Below the pieces are notes generated by a model. That model was not told where the DNA came from. It saw only the letters and a list, made by a program, of their open reading frames with translations, and made no database searches. A stretch of 64,000 bases of DNA from Rudanella paleaurantiibacter (lineage in GTDB: Bacteria; Bacteroidota; Bacteroidia; Cytophagales; Spirosomataceae). Position numbers and translations under genes: made by a program. This document shows positions 15,958-25,739 of this stretch, in pieces. The stretch is from positions 85,333 through 149,332 of the forward strand of contig NZ_WELI01000014.1 in NCBI RefSeq assembly GCF_009184635.1, written 5' to 3'. Every line of letters begins with the position of its first letter. Position 1 is the stretch's first letter.

Positions 15958-17239
15958 ACTCCTTGCCGATGGGCGGTTTCGGCTGGCCCTCGGCCTGTTG
16001 CTCCTGTCTATCTCCGCTTTTGTAGTTCACCAGGTGAAGAACCGCGAACCTGAACTACTTGAAGCCAATAACCTCAACACGACCGTACCCTCTGCCCTCG
16101 TCGATTCTACATCGAAATCGAAATTAGACCTGATGGCACAGGCGCACGAGTCGGTGCCGATGGCTCTGCCCGGTGCAGACAGTCAGGCATCGCTTACAGC
16201 TACCGGTGCAGGGATGCAGCCGCTCGGCGCTCCGACGGTCGGCGTTCCAACGGTTAGCCCCTCGTCACCGGCTGTGTCGCCTTCGATGGCGTTGCCTGGC
16301 ATGACTGGTGCAGCAAGTGGGGGAGGGGTAGCTGCTGCGCCCGGCGCGTCCGTTCCGGGTTCGCTCGACCGGTATATGTACCGCCGAAACGTCCCCACCG
16401 ATGAGGAGTTCAAAACGCTCAGCGACTACTACGAAACGCCTGCTGAATCGGCACCGAACCGGTCCTCAGCCCGTCCTCGTACTGTGGCACACAACGACGA
16501 TGAGGATGATAATGATGATAAACCCCAGGCATCGCCCGCCGTGCAATACAAAAAAGCCCAGGACCTCAACCGGCTGAAATCCCTGCTCGAAGAATACAAG
16601 CGCGACAAGGACGCTAAGGCGGTGGCCCGTCAGGAAGCTGAATTAAAGCCCCAAAAGCTGGCGAAGTCGGATGTGGTGAGCGGTCTGGATGGCCTCGACC
16701 GGTCGCGGAACAGTTTCTATGGACTTTTCTCGCAGGAATCCCGTCAGGAGAGCGAAAGCCGCGATGAGGCCATTAATGGTACCTTCCGTGCTGTTATCAA
16801 CCAGAATCAGACGGTTGTGAACGGGGGGCGCGTTCAACTGCGGCTGCTGGAAGACATGACGATTCAGGACGTGGTCATCCCTCGCGGAACACTGCTCTAC
16901 GGCGTGGGCAACTTTGGCGCAGAGCGGGTAGGGGTGCAGATCACATCGGTGCAGCTTCAAAACCGCATTTACCCGATTCGGCTATCGGTGTATGACATGG
17001 ATGGATTACCCGGCATCTACGTACCCAACGTGATTGCGGTGCAGGAAGGACGGCTGGCAACCGCGCAGGCCATTGGCGGGGTGAACATCAATACGCCAAC
17101 CAGCGGCAGCAACATTGGTCAGGCAGCGGCTGCTTCAGCGGCTCAGGCAGGGGTACGTGGGGTGCAGAACCTATTCCAGCGCAAAGCCCGATTACAGAAA
17201 GCCGCCCTGAAGAGCAATTACTACGTATTGCTGCGATAG
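15911..17239 (+). CDS. traM: Conjugative transfer protein TraM
   Basis: A 442-residue protein with one membrane segment at about 27-45, a long Ala/Pro/Ser-rich linker with low complexity (about 90-200, including an acidic run near 190), then a C-terminal domain of VirB10-like type from about 280. TraM bridges the inner and outer membrane parts of the channel. The start at 15911 (MATLTQTGQHKRDVRELLAD) is better than an upstream in-frame ATG at 15854, which lies in the traL frame. The stop is followed by a palindrome-containing gap before traN. Confidence 0.85.
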   Translation: MATLTQTGQHKRDVRELLADGRFRLALGLLLLSISAFVVHQVKNREPELLEANNLNTTVPSALVDSTSKSKLDLMAQAHESVPMALPGADSQASLTATGAGMQPLGAPTVGVPTVSPSSPAVSPSMALPGMTGAASGGGVAAAPGASVPGSLDRYMYRRNVPTDEEFKTLSDYYETPAESAPNRSSARPRTVAHNDDEDDNDDKPQASPAVQYKKAQDLNRLKSLLEEYKRDKDAKAVARQEAELKPQKLAKSDVVSGLDGLDRSRNSFYGLFSQESRQESESRDEAINGTFRAVINQNQTVVNGGRVQLRLLEDMTIQDVVIPRGTLLYGVGNFGAERVGVQITSVQLQNRIYPIRLSVYDMDGLPGIYVPNVIAVQEGRLATAQAIGGVNINTPTSGSNIGQAAAASAAQAGVRGVQNLFQRKARLQKAALKSNYYVLLR

Positions 17240-17240
17240 A

Positions 17241-17284
17241 CAGTAACACTATAAAACTGTATTACTAATTTTTAGTAAAACTGA
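17241..17284. promoter_or_regulatory. Operator-like palindrome between traM and traN
   Basis: ACTAATTTTTAGT at 17264-17276 is a 13-bp near-palindrome with the same layout as the two palindromes upstream of traA (ACTAAA-N-TTTAGT), and it is flanked by ACTGTATT. The shared form suggests one regulator acts at both places, perhaps giving traN a second promoter. Confidence 0.6.
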
Positions 17285-17288
17285 AATC

Positions 17289-18371
17289 ATGAAAAAGATT
17301 GTCTGTTTCCTGCTGATTGGAAGCACATCACTGACGAGCGTTTACGCCCAAAAGAAAGCAATTCCCGCATCGTATAAACGCCGGGCTGTGTCCTCGACCT
17401 CTACGGCGCTGGCTACGTCGGCGAAAGGTCCGGTGAACGTACCCGCTTCGCTCGGCTCTGACACAGCCCCAGCAATGCCGGCAGCTCCGGCGAATACGGC
17501 GGCTACTCCAACGGCCCTGTTACCGGAAATGGCCGCGCCGACTGCGCAGGTTATTCGGTCGTACCCGGTTGAGCTGGCCTATAACAAAACGGTGAGCATC
17601 ATTTTTCCGGCTCCGGTGCGCTCCGTTGATCTGGGGAGCCGCGACATCATCGCCGATAAAGCCGCCGACGTCGAGAACGTTCTAAAAGTAAAGGCTAATC
17701 AAATCGGGTTCAACGAAACAAACTTCTCGGTCATCACGGCCGATGGAAAGTTCTACAGTTTCGTAGTCAGCTACAACGAAAGCCCGGCTGCCCTGGCCAT
17801 GAATCTGGTGGGCGACCAGGTCAATCTGAAAGCTCGCACACAACCGCTCGGCGGAACGGAATCGCAGGCTGGTCAATCCAGACCGGGGCAATCCAGCCCG
17901 GGTTCCGTGCATTTCGCCAATGTAGCGGCCTCTCAGTCTGATCTGGCTCTGGCCAGCGACCGCGTGCTGCACAAAGCCCGCCGAATCCGGCGCATCGGTG
18001 ATGATCGCAGTAAGATGGCCGTGAAGCTGAAAGGCGTTTTTGTGAAAGAAAACGTCCTGTATTACCGCGTGGCGTTCCGCAACCGCTCAAACCTCAACTA
18101 CGACCTCGATTACGTCCGCTTCTTTATCGTTGATAAGACCGTTGCCAAAGAAGCCTCCCATCAGGAAATCGAGGTACGCCCGATCTACATCCATAACGGC
18201 CCCATTCGCACCGTGAAAGGCCATTCGCAGGTCGAGAAAGTTTACGCTTTCCAGCGGTTCACCATCCCCGCCGACAAGGTCTTGCAGGTCCAGACCGGCG
18301 AACACAACGGCGGGCGGCAACTGGCATTTTCGGTGAATAATCGGGTGATTATGAAGGCGAAGCCGTTGTAA
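17289..18371 (+). CDS. traN: Conjugative transfer protein TraN (DUF4138, VirB9-like)
   Basis: A 360-residue secreted protein with signal peptide MKKIVCFLLIGSTSLTSVYA, an Ala/Pro-rich linker to about residue 90, and a folded C-terminal region that begins with the VELAYNKTVSIIFPAPVRSV stretch characteristic of TraN. TraN is the outer-membrane collar protein of Bacteroidota channels. It is the last gene of the operon and is followed by a strong terminator at 18393-18420. Confidence 0.9.
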   Translation: MKKIVCFLLIGSTSLTSVYAQKKAIPASYKRRAVSSTSTALATSAKGPVNVPASLGSDTAPAMPAAPANTAATPTALLPEMAAPTAQVIRSYPVELAYNKTVSIIFPAPVRSVDLGSRDIIADKAADVENVLKVKANQIGFNETNFSVITADGKFYSFVVSYNESPAALAMNLVGDQVNLKARTQPLGGTESQAGQSRPGQSSPGSVHFANVAASQSDLALASDRVLHKARRIRRIGDDRSKMAVKLKGVFVKENVLYYRVAFRNRSNLNYDLDYVRFFIVDKTVAKEASHQEIEVRPIYIHNGPIRTVKGHSQVEKVYAFQRFTIPADKVLQVQTGEHNGGRQLAFSVNNRVIMKAKPL

Positions 18372-18392
18372 AAATCTCTATTCGATGTTACT

Positions 18393-18420
18393 GCCGCTGA
18401 TTTAATCAGCGGCTTTTTTT
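18393..18420 (+). terminator. Rho-independent terminator of the transfer operon
   Basis: GCCGCTGA and TCAGCGGC form a perfect 8-bp GC-rich stem with a 5-nt loop, followed by seven T. It lies 21 bp after the traN stop and in front of the convergent helicase gene. Confidence 0.9.
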
Positions 18421-18426
18421 GTACTC

Positions 18427-20124
18427 CTAATATTCTTGCTTAGCCTCAGTGAGGTACTTTTTTACTCGCGGCTCGAGTTCATCAACATCCAGGTCATTGG
18501 GCAAAACGATGATCGTCCTATGACGAGCGCGGCTGGTTGCCACATTAAATCGGTTCGGGTTGAGCGAAAAATTAAGCCCATTGTTTGGGATGAGTAAGAT
18601 ACAAACATCTACCGTCAACCCCTGAATGCGGTCAATAGTCTCCACGGTTACCCGCTCTGAGTAGCCAAGATCAGCATAAATACGCTGTTGAAGCTCTTTG
18701 ACCGTAACAACATAAAACGACAAAACGGCAATCGTAGCTTTCAGATTCAATCGGTGCAACTCCCCTGTCAGTTGAGTAACCTGGGCAATGGCATTCTGGG
18801 GAGCCTTTACACCTGCCGCCATGAGCAATTCAATGAGGTGAACGCTCTTTTCTGGAACCGGAAAGGCAGGCGGATAGTGAAGAGGTTTGAGTTGAGGTTG
18901 TACCGACTGCAAACGCCCGCCGTAGAACGCATTGGTCAGGTACGTGCTGTAAGGGGGTAGCCGGAACGTTTGCTGAAGAATAAATTTTGAAGTAGTAAGT
19001 TCACTGTCGGCCAGGGTGGACAGGCCGTTAAAGGCTTTTTTGAGTGAAGGATGCTCGATGTCGCCGTCGGTAGTGGCCCGAATAGGTTGTAACTGCATCT
19101 GGTCGCCAACGATAACGCATTGTTCGCCGAGATGCCGGGCTGCTCCAATCGTAGCCAGGAACGCCTGGCTGGCCTCCTCAACAATGACCAAATCAAATTG
19201 TGCGCCTGTTGCCAGCCGTGTTTTTTCGCTCAGTTTATAGTAACTGCATAGGAGCAATGTGCCTGGTAAATGTGCATAGTCGGCACCCTCTCTCAGTTTT
19301 GGTAGTCGCTTGGACTCATCGGTCGAAAGGCTGGTTTTATACACGCTTCCTAACTGTAAAAAATCAGTCAGACCATCCTTCTCAGCTAACTCCATCAGAG
19401 CGGTGTTAGTCAAGGCCGTGACCAGTACTTTTTTCCCCTGTCGTAAAAAGTCGGCACATAGATTAGCAATGAGGAACGATTTGCCCGTGCCCGGTGGCCC
19501 CTGAATAATTATATCCCGGTGAAGCGCTAACTGGGCCGACAGCAGTAGGGACGTGGTGCTATCGTTCGTCAGTGGTTCGGGGTTCCAGGTTTTGCCCGAT
19601 ACATCAATACTGACGGTATCCTGAAAGCGCGGGTACAGGTGAGCATCCTGGAGTAACGAAATCAGATTTTCGAGGTAGGCAGTTGGTGGTTCCTGGGGGC
19701 CAAGTATAAGGGCAGTACCAGGCGGCAAGTCAGCGAGGAAATTGGCGGTCGCTCCGCGAAAGCCGATGACAAGCCGGTCATTTTCCTCAAAGCGATACCA
19801 GACTGCCACCAACTCACAAAAACGCTGTGCTTTGGCCTGAATGGTACGGTATGTGGTGTGCTGCCATCTGGACGGGTCGTTGTGTTCTCTGGCAGCAACA
19901 ATGGCTGTTATATGCTCATTGCGCCGGGGAAACGGACGTTTGCTGCTGAACCGAAGTATAACGTTTCCGCGCAACTCGTCAATGCCAGCCAGCATTGCCA
20001 CGTATAACTTGCCAGCCGCCCGAAGGTTAATTGCCGACTCATTCAGAATCCTGGCGTGTTCGTCTTCCTGTAACTTATGCTCCCGAATGAGCAGTCGTTC
20101 GTGTTGTTTGATAGTTATTTGCAT
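18427..20124 (-). CDS. Superfamily 1 helicase (Upf1/DNA2-like)
   Basis: A 565-residue helicase. Motif I GPPGTGKS is at 209-216, motif II VEEASQ at 315-320, motif III GDQMQLQP at 340-347, then QTFRLPP around 388, and the C-terminal RecA half has ETIDRIQG near 509 and NVATSRARHRTII near 535-547. These are the marks of SF1B helicases of the Upf1/DNA2 type. Its ATG shares one base with the stop of the 1829-residue ATPase upstream (20124), so the two are translated together and almost certainly work together. The first 200 residues have no named domain. The gene is more AT-rich than the tra genes. Confidence 0.9.
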   Translation of the reverse strand: MQITIKQHERLLIREHKLQEDEHARILNESAINLRAAGKLYVAMLAGIDELRGNVILRFSSKRPFPRRNEHITAIVAAREHNDPSRWQHTTYRTIQAKAQRFCELVAVWYRFEENDRLVIGFRGATANFLADLPPGTALILGPQEPPTAYLENLISLLQDAHLYPRFQDTVSIDVSGKTWNPEPLTNDSTTSLLLSAQLALHRDIIIQGPPGTGKSFLIANLCADFLRQGKKVLVTALTNTALMELAEKDGLTDFLQLGSVYKTSLSTDESKRLPKLREGADYAHLPGTLLLCSYYKLSEKTRLATGAQFDLVIVEEASQAFLATIGAARHLGEQCVIVGDQMQLQPIRATTDGDIEHPSLKKAFNGLSTLADSELTTSKFILQQTFRLPPYSTYLTNAFYGGRLQSVQPQLKPLHYPPAFPVPEKSVHLIELLMAAGVKAPQNAIAQVTQLTGELHRLNLKATIAVLSFYVVTVKELQQRIYADLGYSERVTVETIDRIQGLTVDVCILLIPNNGLNFSLNPNRFNVATSRARHRTIIVLPNDLDVDELEPRVKKYLTEAKQEY

Positions 20125-23100
20125 CAGTCGAGAATATCATCTTCGGCGGGGGTAACATCTACGGGGCCGGTATCACTCTGGGGTCGTCGTGTTCGGGGAG
20201 TGCTGTAATATTCGTCTGTGGGATCGTAGAACATAAACTGCCACGTTTGAGAATACTGTGTCTGTTCAGCAACGGCAGTCAGGTCTTCCAGTACAGGTGC
20301 AGCATTGTTATGCACCCGAAGTAGGGTACGGCTATACCGATCAAGCAGTTCTTGCTGGTCGCTCAATATTTCGACATGGTCGTTAATCACCAACGCCCAG
20401 CGCGTGTTTGGTTTCCCGAACTCAAGCCATCGGGCGGGCCAAACGTACAGCGTTCCCTTAACCACACTGCTGATAAAGAAGGTCAGGGTTTTTCCAGTCG
20501 CCCGCCCCCGCACGTTTGCTATCTGGTAGTCGTCTGATTCGGCATCCGAACAGTCATATTCTGGATGAGCATTAAGCCAGTTCAATAGTACATTTTTAGC
20601 TTCCTGGTTGCGTTGCTTCTGTTCTTCGGGGCTTAGGCCAACGGATATAGCTGCTTTTTTGGCGAGGGTGTCAATTGGGGTAACTGTCTGCTCCGATTCA
20701 GACTCATCTTCCTGTTCAGATGACCCTACCGGATTATCTCCAGGCTGAGAGATCCCAACCGACGTTTGAGATGTTGTAAGTTGAACGGGCTGATTTACAA
20801 CAGGTGATTTGGGTCGCCATTCTTCAGGGACAGGTAGGTTGCGCTGGTCAAAAAGGTCAATTATTTTCTTCTCGGTACCAAACAGAAAATCATTAAACTG
20901 TTTCTGTGAAGTTTTTTCAAGGCTCAGTTTCCGATAAAGGAATTCGATGAGTTTTCCAGCACGTGGCTCATTCCAGGAGCCGAGATAGTATATTTCTGTT
21001 CCGTTTTCATAGAAATCTCTTTCTGTACTTTTCAGGTCGGCCACCTTTTTGCACACAAAGAGAATTTCATCAGTCTGATAGAAGGTGAAACTGTTTATGC
21101 GTTGGCGGTATTCCTGTTCAAGATTTTGCCAACGGGTGTTATCTTCAGCAAAGGCTATGAATTTCAAGCGTTTAATGATTTCATATCTCAACTTCCAGTC
21201 CTGATGCGGCTTTTCAGATGCAAACTCAAAATCGGCTTCTGTTAAGGTAGTAACGCCAAGTTTTTCGGCCAGTTTGACTAAATCTTTGTGGATAAGCTGT
21301 TTCCATTTACCAATACCCAATTTGAAGCCATCGATGATGACGTAGAGGTCCTTCACGGGTCGCCAATCGCCCAACTGGTTGGGCAAAGTGCCATTGGCCT
21401 TAAAATCGTCAAGGTCGGTCTTGTCGGCTTCTTCGAGAACTGGCGATGGCTTTTTTAGAATGTCAGCTACCTTATCCCAGATACCTGCTTCTTTGAGCGA
21501 ATAAAGATCATGCACTTGGCTGATTCGGCGGAGGTAATAGCGTAACGGAACCGACTGCCGGATGCCCAGCCATTCTTCCAGTACCTTGTTTTCAACCTCA
21601 ATGCTGCTCAAGTCAATGGCTGGGGTAAGTGCGGGGTCGTCAATCAGGTCTTTATGCTGGATTGAGTACAAGGCCGATGCCGTGACGTATTCACCTGCGA
21701 GGTTTGGAATAACTCTCGCTGTCTGAAGCGTAAAGGCTATATAGTTTTTAAATGTGTAATTATTGTACCTACAGCTATAGGTCACATTTGCGAGATGTTT
21801 GACCAAGGGCCATTTCGTACTCAATACTTTATCCCAAAAGTAGGCCGCTATCTGAGGGCTGGATAGGTAAGACTGATAGTTAATTAAACTCCAAGGGCTT
21901 ATGCTGTGTTGAGACGCATAAAGTTTAGCATTGTCAGGTATGTAGTTATGTGTAGTATCCGCATACTTGCGATACTCATCCGGTAATTCATCCCGACCAA
22001 CAGACCCTTTATAAATGAACCTTAAATCAGTCTGAACCCCAATAGTAATCAGGAAGTCTTTAAGTTCTAACTGATCCTCCTGTCTAACGATGTAGTCAGG
22101 CGTTACGAAAATCTTGGGTCTAACCTCCTGTGGCAAGAGTTGTTCCAGATCGAGGGCTGGTTTCAAAACGCTCGGCAGATGGCACCGGCTGACCGCCAAC
22201 ATTGTGCCTTCATCGGAGCTAACTAACAACCAGAGTTCTGCTAACTTTTTGAGATGAACTTCTGTCAGCTTTTCCTGCTGGTGCAGGATCAGTAATTCGC
22301 CAACCAGTGAAACGGTTGTTTCGGGCGTGTTATAGGTTGACTGATTCGCCAGTAGTTGATCTATCTTACGGCTGATAATGTCCTGCTCGGTGGGTACTAT
22401 AGCTCCAAGTGCTTTGAAGAACTCAACCCATTTCGCCTTGCCGGACCCGGACGTAGCATATTCGTCAGAAATTTGGTTGGGCAGCTCTACTGATGGCAGT
22501 ATCGAGTTAATCAGTGTATTCTCTTCATAGTAAGAACCAAGTAAAGCATCCCGCATAGGTACGAGATTACCCTCGGCTGTTTTGCATTTGAGGTGATTTA
22601 TTAGCTCAGCAATGGCTGCTGAGTCAGCTTTAAGGTTGGTGTACTCGCTGATTATCAGCCCGGTAAAAGAAACGATTTTCTGGGCATCTGACAGGTTTTT
22701 AAGACTCGGTAGGACATGCTTCCTAACTGCATCAGAGGTATCGGTGTCAACGCCACAATCCCCAAACAACTTTCTCCAATTAACCCCCGTTTGGTCTTGA
22801 TAAACGTCCGAGACGAAATGAATATCGGTTAAGGAATATTCCTTCACGAGCTGCTTGATGGCATCACTACCAGTGTAGCTTTCTGGCAAGTAGCAATCTT
22901 TCAGTGGTTTGGGTTGGCCTTCATTAGCTGTGAAAACGACAAGCGTGCTCAACTTTCGCTGAGTACTCTTCAGCTCATTGGCAGAGATAGTAGGTAGGCT
23001 GTCATTTATAGATTGCCATACGCTAATACTGCCTTGCTGAAGCTGTAGATATTCCTCTGATGCCTCGTCATCAAAAGCCGTGTACTTGCCGAAGTGGGCG

Positions 23101-25613
23101 TTTAGCTTAGAAATTTGGTCCAGAATTTCATCCTTTAGAAATGAGGCCGCAGAATATAAGTTGACGTTGAACCGTTGCCAGAATTTATCCCATTCTGGTT
23201 GTTGGTTGGGCGTTTCTGCAAACTCGGAGGAGAGGAGACAGAAATGACCTTTCGGAAACGCTTGGCTTTCTAACAGGCGGTTTAGTTTAGAATGATGAGC
23301 GTACAAACTCAGGTCATTCTGAAAGCTGATAATATGCTCTTCATCGTCTTGCTTACCCCATACTTTGAACCAGAATAGTTTGTCCTTACTAAGATGGTCG
23401 GTGGTGAGCTTATTGCGATGTTTGAACAGGTATCGATAAAAGCTGAGGTTGTTGGCTTTTTGGCCGAGTAGGTCATTAACAGCCTGCTTGTTCTGCAAAA
23501 TGGCCTCCGCAATGAATTCAATGGGATTGTATGACTCAACAGGAACTTTGAACTGACTGGTTTGCTGGCGTACTTCCGGATGAAGGTAAGCCACTGGCAT
23601 CCAGTCGAGCAGGGGCTGGTCATCGCCGAGGTCAAGCCAAAGGCCGTTGGCAGTCTGCAACTCATTGTGCTGGTTGAGGAAAATAGCCTGGTCTTTAAAT
23701 CCAGCAAGCCAGCGTTTTTCGTGGAGGAGTTGGAGGAAATTGGCGTTGTTGGTGGGGTGTTTTAGCCAGTCCTGAAATGTGGATTCATCGGTTAGCGACA
23801 GTAACTCTTCCCTGCCAAATACCTGGCCTAACCCTGTGGTTGTGCAGAGTCTTTCGATAGGTCGAGTCTCGGCCTTATCACTGATTGGCTGTTTACTCTG
23901 TCCAGTGATTGAAGCAAAGTCATCCTGTAATAATTGGCTCAAACCCGCTTTATCAATCAGCGTATCATCGAGACATTGGAGTGTTCCTGATTGGTTGAGA
24001 ATAAATGGAATTTCCCGGATGGCTTTATCAAACCCTTCCTGAAACGCCTGGCAAACTAAGGTGTCTTGAGCAGGAGGTTCTGGAATCAGCCGATAGGCAG
24101 ACGCAACTCGCTCTGGATTCGTCTCAATAATATGCTTGATCCAGACAAATACGTTGTAGCCGATTTCTTTGAAGACCAGTTCGTTCCATTTATTGTCTGG
24201 CGGAATTTGCTCCCGGTTAGCAGTCATCACAAAGTCTGCATTAACCAGAAAAGGAAATCCATAGGTCTTATCCTCAGTGGGCAGATAAGTGAATAGAACT
24301 GTATCAGGTTCTGGAACAATATTCCCATCCTCCAACAGCCCTGCGAAGGTTAGGTTAAGGTAAGGATAATCAATTAGTTTTTTTGGTACGTTACCAATCG
24401 CAATTAATTCACTACTGTGATCGGAAAAATCAACCTGCGGTGTTTGGTAGATGATGTACGTTTTAGGATTTTGATTACCGAGCAGAGTAATCATGTCTCC
24501 GTCCACAGACCGTTCTACAAAAAGACGGTTTGCTCCTTCTCCTTCAGTATAAGAAATTCTGTTTATGTTTTTGAGAAACAGTAGAAAGCGCGGCTCCCCG
24601 AAAAACTTCAAGGCTTTGTTTTTGAAGTCTTTACTGTTCGTCTCACCAAACTCAAGGCAGAAAGAAACATTTTCTCTGAAAAAATCTTCGCGGGTTCTTA
24701 CCTCACGTGGGAACAGGTATTTTTCTCGCCAGATAGGCTTAATCTGCCAGGGTACGTTGTCTGAACCAATGTAAGTTTGCTGTTCTGCTAAAAACTCTGA
24801 TTCGGCTCTGGGGTACATCTTGCCAAAGTCTGAATAGACAGAGTACTCTTTGTCGAAGCAAAATGTATATCCACCTGATGAAATAAACACCCGTTTCGAC
24901 TGGGTAAACACCGATTTGAAGCCAATACCCTTGTAGCCCGTTGCAGATGCAGTCTGTGACTTAGCACTGTCTCCTATACTACAAATTGACCTGACATCCC
25001 TTTCATCGAACGAGCGGCCGTTATGCTGAATCAAAATGTTTTCATCCAAAGCCGCAAAGTTTACCTGAACGGGGCGGTTGTCTACCGGGAAATCGTCAGC
25101 ATTTTGTAGAATCTCAAATATGAACCGTTCGGTTCGGGTATATAACTCCAACTGGAAGTTTTTCAAGGATCTGGCTAAGTCCTTTGCGTCCTTAGGCGAT
25201 GCTCCCGTTTGACGAAAAATCTTTTTTATAAACTCCTCTTTTTCCATCCTCTTTTGAACCAGATTTGATACTTTACCAAAAGGCTGAGGGGGAGCAAAAA
25301 GGGGGTTTCTTTTAATCTCTCTTTCATTTTGATTGATCTGGGCATTAAACTGATAATACTCGCCTTCAGCCAGTTTTGGGTTTGCAAATACGAAGGCGAA
25401 GGCTCTCCCTGTCTTTAAACCAATAGCCTCATTATTAGGCGGAAAAAACAATGCGTCTCCTGACATGGAGCGTAGGTCTGCAAACTTAGCCTTCTTACCA
25501 TCAGGGTCTGCTACATAACGGCCTATAAATCGCAGTTCGGGTATTTGCCAGTATCGTTTAAGAAGTATTTCTAATGAGAATGCCTCTGTAGATGAGTTAT
25601 TCATTGGGATCAA
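20124..25613 (-). CDS. Giant sacsin/NO VEIN-like GHKL ATPase with C-terminal DUF3883-like domain
   Basis: At 1829 residues this is the longest gene in the window. An N-terminal Hsp90/sacsin-type ATP site is visible: FIFEILQNADD (164-174), IQHNGRSFDERDV (195-207) and TGYKGIGFKSVF (225-236). Residues about 250-1600 are long, with no known domain that I can place. The end, about 1660-1770, resembles the DUF3883 domain found in the plant protein NO VEIN and in bacterial conflict proteins (SDDYQIANVRG, then TFFISSVVKG). A short Ser/Glu-rich linker precedes it. GHKL ATPases of this type with helicases occur in defence islands, which is the basis for proposing a role against phages or plasmids. A DNA or protein remodelling role is also possible. 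Confidence 0.85.
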   Translation of the reverse strand: MIPMNNSSTEAFSLEILLKRYWQIPELRFIGRYVADPDGKKAKFADLRSMSGDALFFPPNNEAIGLKTGRAFAFVFANPKLAEGEYYQFNAQINQNEREIKRNPLFAPPQPFGKVSNLVQKRMEKEEFIKKIFRQTGASPKDAKDLARSLKNFQLELYTRTERFIFEILQNADDFPVDNRPVQVNFAALDENILIQHNGRSFDERDVRSICSIGDSAKSQTASATGYKGIGFKSVFTQSKRVFISSGGYTFCFDKEYSVYSDFGKMYPRAESEFLAEQQTYIGSDNVPWQIKPIWREKYLFPREVRTREDFFRENVSFCLEFGETNSKDFKNKALKFFGEPRFLLFLKNINRISYTEGEGANRLFVERSVDGDMITLLGNQNPKTYIIYQTPQVDFSDHSSELIAIGNVPKKLIDYPYLNLTFAGLLEDGNIVPEPDTVLFTYLPTEDKTYGFPFLVNADFVMTANREQIPPDNKWNELVFKEIGYNVFVWIKHIIETNPERVASAYRLIPEPPAQDTLVCQAFQEGFDKAIREIPFILNQSGTLQCLDDTLIDKAGLSQLLQDDFASITGQSKQPISDKAETRPIERLCTTTGLGQVFGREELLSLTDESTFQDWLKHPTNNANFLQLLHEKRWLAGFKDQAIFLNQHNELQTANGLWLDLGDDQPLLDWMPVAYLHPEVRQQTSQFKVPVESYNPIEFIAEAILQNKQAVNDLLGQKANNLSFYRYLFKHRNKLTTDHLSKDKLFWFKVWGKQDDEEHIISFQNDLSLYAHHSKLNRLLESQAFPKGHFCLLSSEFAETPNQQPEWDKFWQRFNVNLYSAASFLKDEILDQISKLNAHFGKYTAFDDEASEEYLQLQQGSISVWQSINDSLPTISANELKSTQRKLSTLVVFTANEGQPKPLKDCYLPESYTGSDAIKQLVKEYSLTDIHFVSDVYQDQTGVNWRKLFGDCGVDTDTSDAVRKHVLPSLKNLSDAQKIVSFTGLIISEYTNLKADSAAIAELINHLKCKTAEGNLVPMRDALLGSYYEENTLINSILPSVELPNQISDEYATSGSGKAKWVEFFKALGAIVPTEQDIISRKIDQLLANQSTYNTPETTVSLVGELLILHQQEKLTEVHLKKLAELWLLVSSDEGTMLAVSRCHLPSVLKPALDLEQLLPQEVRPKIFVTPDYIVRQEDQLELKDFLITIGVQTDLRFIYKGSVGRDELPDEYRKYADTTHNYIPDNAKLYASQHSISPWSLINYQSYLSSPQIAAYFWDKVLSTKWPLVKHLANVTYSCRYNNYTFKNYIAFTLQTARVIPNLAGEYVTASALYSIQHKDLIDDPALTPAIDLSSIEVENKVLEEWLGIRQSVPLRYYLRRISQVHDLYSLKEAGIWDKVADILKKPSPVLEEADKTDLDDFKANGTLPNQLGDWRPVKDLYVIIDGFKLGIGKWKQLIHKDLVKLAEKLGVTTLTEADFEFASEKPHQDWKLRYEIIKRLKFIAFAEDNTRWQNLEQEYRQRINSFTFYQTDEILFVCKKVADLKSTERDFYENGTEIYYLGSWNEPRAGKLIEFLYRKLSLEKTSQKQFNDFLFGTEKKIIDLFDQRNLPVPEEWRPKSPVVNQPVQLTTSQTSVGISQPGDNPVGSSEQEDESESEQTVTPIDTLAKKAAISVGLSPEEQKQRNQEAKNVLLNWLNAHPEYDCSDAESDDYQIANVRGRATGKTLTFFISSVVKGTLYVWPARWLEFGKPNTRWALVINDHVEILSDQQELLDRYSRTLLRVHNNAAPVLEDLTAVAEQTQYSQTWQFMFYDPTDEYYSTPRTRRPQSDTGPVDVTPAEDDILD

Positions 25614-25650
25614 AATTTGACTGAAACATAAATATTATTAGACATCTTAC

Positions 25651-25684
25651 AAAAACACCCCGTCAGCAGCCGCCGACGGGGTGT
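25651..25684 (-). terminator. Rho-independent terminator on the minus strand
   Basis: Perfect 10-bp arms ACACCCCGTC and GACGGGGTGT with a 10-nt loop are followed on the minus strand by a T run. It ends the transcription unit that includes the nuclease gene at 25740-26357 and separates it from the ATPase/helicase cassette, which therefore needs its own promoter; TATGTTTC at 25623-25630 is a near match to the -7 box. Confidence 0.85.
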
Positions 25685-25739
25685 CGAGTAATCAATGATA
25701 ATAAAGCTGGATACCAGCCCGGCGCAAAGGTACGCTTCT

